A stretch of DNA of 64,000 nucleotides. Origin: SLST01 sp046538735. GTDB lineage: Bacteria; Spirochaetota; Spirochaetia; DSM-27196; SLST01. Shown in pieces: positions 9,656 through 15,673 of this stretch. Location: contig JBKHII010000006.1 of NCBI GenBank assembly GCA_046538735.1, forward strand, positions 1 through 64,000, in the 5' to 3' direction. A program made the position numbers and the translations under genes. The notes beneath the pieces were generated by a model. It was given only the letters and a program-made list of their open reading frames with translations, was not told where the DNA came from and made no database searches. The stretch's first letter is position 1, and the number at the start of each line of letters is the position of its first letter.

Positions 9656-10780
9656 ATGAGCAGACTACGAAACGCGTTGGAGAACCTGGTAATCGTTGCG
9701 ATCGTCCTCGTACTGGTTCAGACGTTTCTCGAGGACCTCGCGATCCTCGTGGGATGGTCATGGGACGTGCGTCGCGTCCTACTTTTTACGGGGTTCGCGT
9801 TCGACCTGTTCTTCACGGTCGAGTTTCTCACGCGCCTCTACTTCGCCTTCGTGAATCGACGGACCGGGATCTACTTCTGGTACGAGCGGGGTTGGGTCGA
9901 CCTCCTGGCCTCGGTGCCGCTGCTCCTGCTCAGCTCGGGGCCGGCGGTCCTCGCGTACTGGAGCGGAACGGCCACGGTAGTGGGACTGGCCGGGATCCTC
10001 AACGTGCTCAAAGTCGTGAAGGCGATACGAATCGCGCGGATCCTCCGTCTCCTCCGTGTCCTGAAGGTATTCGCGCGGATCCGGAACACCGACTCGACGA
10101 TGGCACAACGTCACGTTGCGAAGATCTCGACCGTCGCGGTCACCGTGGTCGTGGTCGGCGTGCTGCTCATGACGATTCTGTTCACGATGCTCGGGGCGAG
10201 CGGTCTCGAGGCACGGTATCAGGAGCAGACACTCGATCTGCTCAACGAGATCGACGAATACGATCTCACCGACGCGGCCGACCTTGAGTCGCTCCGCGGG
10301 CTCGCGGACATCGAAGAGTCGATCCTCGTCGTACAGCGAGCGGGTCGGACCGTATACTCGCGCCACGAGACGGAATACTACGACGAGTATTTTGGACCGA
10401 CGGACTACGGATACGGCGAGCGCGACGCGATTCGCGTCTTCTTCGATCTCCGCCCGGTAAACCAGGAGCAGTCTCGCGCGAACTTGCTCTACTTCGCGGT
10501 CATTGTCTTCCTGGTGCTCGCACTCCTCTTCTATTACACTCCCCATTTCGCGCTGACGGTCTCCGATCCGATCCACGTCATGCGACGCGGCATGAACGAG
10601 AAGGGCTACAACCTGGAGGTGAAGATCCCAAGGTTCTACCAGGACGATGAGGTCTATCGTCTCGCAAGGCTCTTCAACGAGATCTATCTTCCGCTCAAGG
10701 ACCGAGCGACCGGGGGAGACGACTCCGAAGTGCTCGACCTGAAGATGGACGACATCCGGGACATGCTGAACGAGGAGTGA
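9656..10780 (+). CDS. Membrane protein with voltage-sensor-like domain, extracytoplasmic loop and HAMP-like tail
   Basis: 374 residues. Four N-terminal helices match an ion-channel voltage sensor: S1 about 10-32; S2 about 41-63 with E56 and R60; S3 about 78-100 with D82; and S4 about 112-140, with basic residues at every third position (K119, K122, R125, R128, R131, R134, K137). A fifth helix (157-180) is followed by about 95 hydrophilic residues outside the membrane, a sixth helix (276-296), and then a HAMP-like segment (about 303-350: a DPI turn, then D-D-E-V-x(2)-L-x(3)-F-N). The extracytoplasmic segment has no pore helix, so this is probably not a conventional channel. It may sense membrane potential or an external ligand and pass the signal through the HAMP-like helix; no output domain is attached. 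It lies one base after the preceding gene and overlaps the next. Confidence 0.7.
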   Translation: MSRLRNALENLVIVAIVLVLVQTFLEDLAILVGWSWDVRRVLLFTGFAFDLFFTVEFLTRLYFAFVNRRTGIYFWYERGWVDLLASVPLLLLSSGPAVLAYWSGTATVVGLAGILNVLKVVKAIRIARILRLLRVLKVFARIRNTDSTMAQRHVAKISTVAVTVVVVGVLLMTILFTMLGASGLEARYQEQTLDLLNEIDEYDLTDAADLESLRGLADIEESILVVQRAGRTVYSRHETEYYDEYFGPTDYGYGERDAIRVFFDLRPVNQEQSRANLLYFAVIVFLVLALLFYYTPHFALTVSDPIHVMRRGMNEKGYNLEVKIPRFYQDDEVYRLARLFNEIYLPLKDRATGGDDSEVLDLKMDDIRDMLNEE

Positions 10781-11067
10781 TGGTCGTTTCGATGATTCAA
10801 CTCATCATCGAGTTGCCCGAGATCGGGTCGATCAAGGACAAGCGCCGGATGGTGAAGTCGCTCAAGGAGAAGCTGATTCGGCGTTACCGTATCTCGGTCG
10901 CGGAGGTGGATCTCCAGGAGAGCCTCAGTTTCGTGCAACTCGGGGGAGCGGTGGTCTCGAACTCGCGAGAGCACGGCGAAAGGGTTATGCAGAAGGCGCT
11001 CCACTTCGTGGAAGAGGAGTCGCTCGGCCGCATCCAGGACGTGCAGATCGTGAGCGAGCGCTTCTAG
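10780..11067 (+). CDS. DUF503 / YlxP-like small protein
   Basis: 95 residues from the ATG at 10780, which overlaps the stop codon of the previous gene (TGATG); a GTG one codon earlier and an ATG four codons later are alternatives. The family pattern is clear: a beta strand (IQLIIELPEIGSIKDKR), then R-x-V-x-S-L-K-E-K-L-x(3)-Y, an E-V-D-L-Q-E core, and a C-terminal QIVSERF. DUF503 proteins such as YlxP in Bacillus often sit near infB and rbfA and may act in ribosome assembly; that context is absent here. The usual length is about 90-100. Confidence 0.8.
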   Translation: MVVSMIQLIIELPEIGSIKDKRRMVKSLKEKLIRRYRISVAEVDLQESLSFVQLGGAVVSNSREHGERVMQKALHFVEEESLGRIQDVQIVSERF

Positions 11068-11073
11068 CGCTGT

Positions 11074-11784
11074 CTACGTCGTGGGAACCAGATAGAGATC
11101 GGGGAGACGGTGTTCTCCGGCCATCTCGAGCGCTTCGGGTACCTGACCCACGCTCAGGCGGTCAATCGTGAAGTAGTGATGGAACTCGTCGTAGCCGGAG
11201 GCTTCCACGCGTATCTCGAACTCGAAGGTCCGTCGCTCGCCGTCGTTCTCGGCGGGAATCGGCGCGGGCCAGAAGAGGTAGGTGCCCGCGGTATTGCCCA
11301 CGATCGCGTAGGGGTTCTGCCACCGGGAGTCGATCATCGGGACGGTTTCGTCGTCGCGAAGGAGCGAGACCTCTACATCGGTCACGAGCGAGAAGCTGGC
11401 GCCGTTGAAGAACCGGCCCTTGATGGTCGGAAGGTAGAACTGAGGGCCGGAGAGCGTCGTAATCTGCGAGTGTTCGCCGTTGTAGAACGACCGGCGGAAA
11501 CTGCTCACGCGGCGTAGACCCTCGTGCGCGAGCGCGACCAGGTCCACGTAGAGCTGCTTGTCTCGACCGAGCTCGAGCTCCATATGCGCCTGCCCCCGGG
11601 CCGAGGTGACGTATCGCTGCGGGACCCGATTGAGGACGTAGCAGGCGGCGTCCATGCGGCACTCGTTGGACGTGCAGTACTTCGGGTTCTCGCTCGCCGC
11701 ATCCTCGTCGCAGATTTCGTCCACGATCCGGAGCACCGAGTCCTCCATCACGTTGTGGATGACCAGCGATTTATGCGTTGCCAC
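11074..11784 (-). CDS. ComFB-domain protein with C-terminal beta domain (possible c-di-GMP receptor)
   Basis: 236 residues from the GTG at 11784, chosen because AAGGGAG lies about 7 bases upstream; it overlaps the end of the preceding gene by 14 bases. Residues about 5-70 are a ComFB domain: N-x-M-E at the start, then a Cys-containing segment (YCTSNECRMDAACYVLN) and the family motif of a proline, then RYV-T-S-x-x-G. ComFB proteins bind zinc through such cysteines, and some are c-di-GMP receptors in cyanobacteria and Bacillus. The remaining 150 residues are beta-rich (FYLPTIKGRFFNGASFSLV, then FEFEIRVEASGYDEF), like an Ig or carboxypeptidase-regulatory fold. There is no signal peptide, so it is probably cytoplasmic. 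Confidence 0.7.
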   Translation of the reverse strand: MATHKSLVIHNVMEDSVLRIVDEICDEDAASENPKYCTSNECRMDAACYVLNRVPQRYVTSARGQAHMELELGRDKQLYVDLVALAHEGLRRVSSFRRSFYNGEHSQITTLSGPQFYLPTIKGRFFNGASFSLVTDVEVSLLRDDETVPMIDSRWQNPYAIVGNTAGTYLFWPAPIPAENDGERRTFEFEIRVEASGYDEFHHYFTIDRLSVGQVPEALEMAGEHRLPDLYLVPTT

Positions 11785-12229
11785 CGGCAGCTCCCTTGCC
11801 GAGCTCACTGCGAAGCTCGAGAAGCTCCGCCAGCGATTCCACGGCGTCGCGGTAGTCGCGGACCGTCTCTTTGAGAGCGTAGTAGTTGAGCCCGGCGTAG
11901 TAGATCTTCGAGAAGACCGTGAACGTGATTTCTCGAGCGGCCGTCTGGAGCGTGGAGTAGCAGCCGTATTCGTAGCAGAGCTGCATCATTTCCTCCAGTT
12001 TGTCCTGCACGAAGTCGGCCAGGTTACTCGAGAAGCTGAAGGTGTAGGCCAGCTCGAGGAACTTGCTGTCGCGGTCGATGTAGACGGCGCCCTGGAACCC
12101 GTCCGTGCTCTCGAAGCCGGCGGAATAGGTCTCTTCGAGCAGCTCGCCGTCCAGCATCTCGTATCCGAGCTCGCGGAGGAGTACGTTTACCCTCCGGACA
12201 CGTTCCTTCATCAATTTGGAGTACTTCAT
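11771..12229 (-). CDS. Unknown protein co-translated with the ComFB-domain gene
   Basis: 152 residues, mixed alpha/beta, no signal peptide or membrane helix. The N-terminal third is basic and helical, the middle has paired strands (GAVYIDRDSKFLELAYTFSF), and the C-terminal half is helical and tyrosine-rich (KIYYAGLNYYALKETVRDY). I do not recognise the family; the layout is loosely like small YbjN-type or secretion-chaperone folds, which is only an impression. It starts with ATG after GGAGAG and overlaps the ComFB gene by 14 bases, so the two products probably act together. Confidence 0.65.
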   Translation of the reverse strand: MKYSKLMKERVRRVNVLLRELGYEMLDGELLEETYSAGFESTDGFQGAVYIDRDSKFLELAYTFSFSSNLADFVQDKLEEMMQLCYEYGCYSTLQTAAREITFTVFSKIYYAGLNYYALKETVRDYRDAVESLAELLELRSELGKGAAGGNA

Positions 12230-12246
12230 CTGCAGGCTCTCCGCTG

Positions 12247-12275
12247 ATCTTAATACATGGTATCGCGATAATCAA
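12247..12275 (-). promoter_or_regulatory. Promoter for the unknown/ComFB gene pair
   Basis: Reverse strand: -35 TTGATT (12275-12270), 17-base spacer, -10 TAAGAT (12252-12247), 17 bases before the ATG at 12229. The -35 abuts the stop codon of the HD phosphohydrolase gene upstream. Confidence 0.45.
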
Positions 12276-13562
12276 TTACGACGTTTCCACGGCCTCGGCG
12301 AGCAATGCCCGCGGATCGTTGAGCTCCGCGGCGATGCGAGGCTCGAGAATGAGCCGTATCCTGCGGAGCGTGCGCGTGAAGTCGGCGATCACGTGCGGCG
12401 TGAAGACCGTCCCTGCGTCCGGGTAGTCCAGGACGGTGTCTTGTTCGATGACCGGGAAGTTGACCTCGAAACTGACCGCTTCCGGTATGTCCACGATGAC
12501 CTGGAGGGGGGCGATCGGTCGACCGAGCCTGGCGCTCACGAGCTCCTGCGCGCGCTCTTCCACGGCGGCGCGCTGCGGCAGGTCCTCCAGCCGCCGGTGC
12601 GACTCCCTGGAGTCGTCGAAGGCGAGATCCGCGGCGGGGATATAGAGCTGCCGATCGTAAACGCGCCTGATGAGCTCGAACGGCTCTTCGGTCCTCGCCG
12701 AGAAGCCGGCGTAGAAACTCTCATCGGTGAGCCCGTAGAGATCCCGTTCGTGGATCAACCCCTCGTTCAGCGCCCGATAGAGCCCCTCCTTGATCATTGC
12801 CGTGGCGACTCGCACGTTGCGGTGCCAGTAGACCGCGCGATACATGAGGTACTTGCTGAAGAGGATGTTCTCGACCGCCGATATTCCCGAGCTGAGCAGC
12901 GCGATGCCGTCCATGCCGTTCGGCCGCAGACGGCTGATCGCGAAGTCGATGTCCTGCGTACCGTACGGAACGCCGCAGAAGTACGCGTCGCGGTTGAGGT
13001 AGTCGAGTTTATCCGGATCGAGCGATCCGGAGAGAAGCCTGCGGAACAGGCGCACCTCAGCGCACCCGCCGTCGTCGATCGACTCGTCGATGATTCTCGC
13101 GACGATTGCCGGATCGGCTCCCACGCGATCGCGAATCCGGCGGGCGAGGTCGCCCTCCTGCACCATGGCCGCGGCGAGCGCCTCGTGCTCGACGAGCGGC
13201 AGTTCCTTCAGGCTGTGCGTAAACGGAAAGTGCCCGAGATCGTGGAGCAGCGCCGCGCATAGGTACGCGGTGACGAACTCCTTGCTGAGCGGCGGCGCCT
13301 CGTCGTAGGTGAGGAGCGCACGGATCATCCGGCGCGCGATATGGTAGACACCCAGGCTGTGCGCAAGTCTCGTATGCGTCGCTCCCGGATAGACGAGGTG
13401 CGACGGGCCAAGCTGTTTGATCTTCGCGAGCTGCTGGAACTCGACCGAGTCGAGGATCGAGACGAGGCCGTCCGAGAGGTAGATGTGGCCCCAGAGCGGG
13501 TCGCGTATCGGAGTGGTGAAGTCGCGATCGAGATGCCAAAGCACGTGATCCTTTACATCCAT
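12276..13562 (-). CDS. HD-domain phosphohydrolase (YwfO/dNTPase-like)
   Basis: 428 residues from the ATG at 13562; the reading frame stays open for 172 codons upstream, but that part is low-complexity antisense to the lipoprotein gene. The N-terminus (LSDGLVSILDSVEFQQLAKI, then a GATHTRLAHSLG segment) and the HD motif (ALLHDLGHFPFTH) are those of cytoplasmic HD-superfamily phosphohydrolases related to dGTPase and SAMHD1, followed by the conserved LDPDKLDYLNRD. All metal-ligand His and Asp positions I can place are present. The family hydrolyses nucleoside triphosphates or related phosphates; the substrate here is not known. It is divergent from the lipoprotein gene, and their promoters overlap. 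Confidence 0.85.
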   Translation of the reverse strand: MDVKDHVLWHLDRDFTTPIRDPLWGHIYLSDGLVSILDSVEFQQLAKIKQLGPSHLVYPGATHTRLAHSLGVYHIARRMIRALLTYDEAPPLSKEFVTAYLCAALLHDLGHFPFTHSLKELPLVEHEALAAAMVQEGDLARRIRDRVGADPAIVARIIDESIDDGGCAEVRLFRRLLSGSLDPDKLDYLNRDAYFCGVPYGTQDIDFAISRLRPNGMDGIALLSSGISAVENILFSKYLMYRAVYWHRNVRVATAMIKEGLYRALNEGLIHERDLYGLTDESFYAGFSARTEEPFELIRRVYDRQLYIPAADLAFDDSRESHRRLEDLPQRAAVEERAQELVSARLGRPIAPLQVIVDIPEAVSFEVNFPVIEQDTVLDYPDAGTVFTPHVIADFTRTLRRIRLILEPRIAAELNDPRALLAEAVETS

Positions 13563-13580
13563 GTGCGGCCAATCTATAGT
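13552..13580 (+). promoter_or_regulatory. Promoter for the lipoprotein gene, near-leaderless
   Basis: -35 TTTACA (13552-13557), 17-base spacer, -10 TATAGT (13575-13580), then 10 bases to the GTG at 13591, leaving at most about 4 untranslated bases. The -35 lies inside the first codons of the divergent HD gene. Confidence 0.55.
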
Positions 13581-13604
13581 ATGGCTACCAGTGCGTCCAG
13601 CAAA
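13576..13604 (-). promoter_or_regulatory. Promoter for the HD phosphohydrolase, overlapping the divergent one
   Basis: Reverse strand: -35 TTTGCT (13604-13599), 17-base spacer, -10 TACTAT (13581-13576), 13 bases before the ATG at 13562. The two opposing -10 elements share the same symmetric bases (CTATAGTATGG), so polymerase binding in one direction should exclude the other. Confidence 0.45.
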
Positions 13605-14361
13605 CCGAGCCGCCTGTCTGATACTCGCGGTGTTCCTCATTTTCGTTGCCGTTTCCGGCTGCCGGAGATCAAGAGAACGGGCCGACGATGGGCTCGACGA
13701 CTCCGATCCGGTTGCCGGTGCCGACCGGGAGAGCGGCGGGGAAGGTTCGATGGGCCTCACCGAGGAAGGGCGCAGGCGAATGGATCCGCCGTCAGCCGTA
13801 GGCGACGCGGCGGGCGCGCAGCCGGAGAACGGGCGCGAGGACGGTTCAACGACGGCCGTGTCTCCGGCCTCCGAAGGCGATTCGATCGACCCACGCGACA
13901 CGGCGTTCGCCGGAAGTCGTCTCGCCGCCGCAGCGCTGTATCCCAACGACTTCGTTCTCGGCTCGCTTCGCACGAGCGGTCTCTCTCGCCTGGAGTACGA
14001 TGCGCGTCGAGCGGCGATGCGCGTTCTGGAGCAGGCGGTTGGTTCCGGCGGATCGGCGGGGTCCGTCCCGAGTACCATCGAGGAACGACCCGGACTCGGT
14101 GTGCGAGCCGCGTTCGAGCGGCTCGTGAGCGAGGCTCGAGAGGCGGATTTCGTTCGCGTGGGTCGTCCCGCCGGACTGCCGACCGGAGAGCTGTCGTTTC
14201 CGTTCCGGTTCGTGGCCGAATCCGACTCGTGGGTAGGCGAGCTCGTTCTGGAAATGAGTGATGGGCGGTGGTATACTTCCGATGTTCAAGTTCACGAGCG
14301 GGGAGCTGATAGAGTAGAGACCTTTGTCCCTGGGGTGGATACGCCGGCGGCCAACTGGTAA
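13591..14361 (+). CDS. Predicted lipoprotein of unknown function
   Basis: 256 residues from the GTG at 13591. This start yields a compact lipoprotein signal (VRPANRAACLILAVFLIFV, then lipobox AVSGC) and sits just after the promoter; the ATG 30 bases earlier would lie upstream of the -10. After a charged, Gly/Asp-rich and probably disordered stretch (to about residue 110), the C-terminal half has a small mixed domain with a clear strand pair (LSFPFRFVAESDSWVGELVLE). It ends 12 bases before the PilZ gene. Membrane-anchored in the periplasm; function unknown. Confidence 0.7.
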   Translation: MRPANRAACLILAVFLIFVAVSGCRRSRERADDGLDDSDPVAGADRESGGEGSMGLTEEGRRRMDPPSAVGDAAGAQPENGREDGSTTAVSPASEGDSIDPRDTAFAGSRLAAAALYPNDFVLGSLRTSGLSRLEYDARRAAMRVLEQAVGSGGSAGSVPSTIEERPGLGVRAAFERLVSEAREADFVRVGRPAGLPTGELSFPFRFVAESDSWVGELVLEMSDGRWYTSDVQVHERGADRVETFVPGVDTPAANW

Positions 14362-14373
14362 GGGGGGGACCGA

Positions 14374-15621
14374 TTGGCACACGAGATCAAGCGGATCGAA
14401 AAGGAGTTCATACTCAAGAATCTGGTCGAGAACCACGCTCCGCTTGAGGTCCACGTAGGCGCAGAACGCCTTCAGGCGTATATCGTGAAGTTCAACGATG
14501 AACGGCTCTGGATTCGCCTCGCGGACGATATCTTTCCTGCCAAACTGGACGAAGTCACCGCGTTCTTTCGCTTCCGCAACAATCCCATGACTTTCACGAC
14601 CAGGGTCGTTGAGACCAACGACGATGTAGCCGAGCTCGTGCAGCCGCACGAGCTATTTCGGGATCTCTCGAGAAGCTTCGAGCGGATCAAGGCGCCCTCC
14701 GGAGTCAGCGTATCGTTCCTCTTCAAGGGGAAGCAAGTGAGGCTCGACTACCCCGACTCGGATCAGTACGAGCCGGCCGAGGACCCGGGCGCCGCCCCGG
14801 GGTTCGACGCCGCCAAGATCTCCGATCTGCTCAAAGCGTTTCGCGAACGCGCCGCGCGATTCGCGACCGAGAACAAGATCGTGATGTTTCGCGAGCGCAA
14901 ACCGACCACCTTCCAGGAGCGCTTGATCGCACGGTCGGGCAAGATCCTCGTGTTGCCGTTCTACACTGCGGAGACCCAGATTCGGTCGTCCGAAATCCGC
15001 GAACGTCTGCTCTCGCAGGACGAGATCATCTCGCTCAAGGCCGAGGACGGCGAGGACATGTTCAGCGTTCTCGAGCAGATCGGGAAAATCGTGGAGTCGA
15101 ATCGGGCGAAGCGCCTGTGGCACGAGCTCTATTGTCCGGTGCTGTACCGTCAGTACGTCGTTGGATACACGTACCTGATTCGTGCGGACTCGGACCAGGA
15201 GCGATTCGAGCCGGCGGTGTTCGACTTCGTGGTCCAGTTCGGTCGCATTCTCGCGTATTCGTTGAAGGTGAACGGATACTTCAGCGCCGAGCCTCAGATC
15301 GACGAGTTCGGCGCGGCCGAGCTGATCGACATCTCGGGCTCGGGGCTGCTCTTCAGCTACCCGCCCGACGGACCGGACATCCTGCTTTACACCGACCTCG
15401 ATCTCAAGATCACGCTCGGAGACGAGACGATTTCCGCGCGCGGGCGCGTGATGCGCAAGTTCCAGGACGCCGGACGAGTCTACATCGCGATCCAGTTCAT
15501 CGAGTTGTCGCCGGAGGACATGGAGAGGCTCTTCCAGCACATCTACGGAACGAGCTATCGAGGAGACGTGGATTCGATCGGCGCGGCCGATCCGAGGAAC
15601 CTTCCCGTCGACGAGCTGTAG
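14374..15621 (+). CDS. PilZ-domain protein of a spirochaete type
   Basis: 415 residues starting at a TTG preceded by AGGGGGGG. The N-terminal about 110 residues are a beta-rich YcgR-N-like domain (LEVHVGAERLQAYIVKFNDE), the middle 130-260 is helical, and the C-terminal PilZ domain (about 310-395) carries the D-x-S-x-x-G motif (ELIDISGSGLLFSYP) and a strand ending in FIELSPEDMERL. The upstream R-x(3)-R motif normally needed for c-di-GMP is not obvious; the equivalent stretch reads LAYSLKVNG. It may bind c-di-GMP weakly or by another route, or act as a partner protein. The layout resembles the DUF1577/PilZ proteins of Leptospira, a recollection I could not check. Confidence 0.7.
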   Translation: MAHEIKRIEKEFILKNLVENHAPLEVHVGAERLQAYIVKFNDERLWIRLADDIFPAKLDEVTAFFRFRNNPMTFTTRVVETNDDVAELVQPHELFRDLSRSFERIKAPSGVSVSFLFKGKQVRLDYPDSDQYEPAEDPGAAPGFDAAKISDLLKAFRERAARFATENKIVMFRERKPTTFQERLIARSGKILVLPFYTAETQIRSSEIRERLLSQDEIISLKAEDGEDMFSVLEQIGKIVESNRAKRLWHELYCPVLYRQYVVGYTYLIRADSDQERFEPAVFDFVVQFGRILAYSLKVNGYFSAEPQIDEFGAAELIDISGSGLLFSYPPDGPDILLYTDLDLKITLGDETISARGRVMRKFQDAGRVYIAIQFIELSPEDMERLFQHIYGTSYRGDVDSIGAADPRNLPVDEL

Positions 15622-15673
15622 CCTCCGGTAAACATCGGCATCCTTTCGGGCGAGAATCATAGAGAGGAAGTCG

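Noticed and set aside
10400..10430. A GYG sequence (TDYGYGE) in the loop between helices 5 and 6 of the voltage-sensor-like protein looks like a potassium filter.
   Set aside because: The surrounding loop is hydrophilic and lacks the hydrophobic pore helix and TVGYGD context; the loop is about 95 residues with tyrosine- and acid-rich composition. Judged coincidental.
13563..14078. N-terminal extension of the HD phosphohydrolase by 172 codons.
   Set aside because: Low-complexity Ser/Arg/Ala sequence antisense to the lipoprotein gene, lying upstream of the mapped promoter; the family begins at the ATG at 13562.
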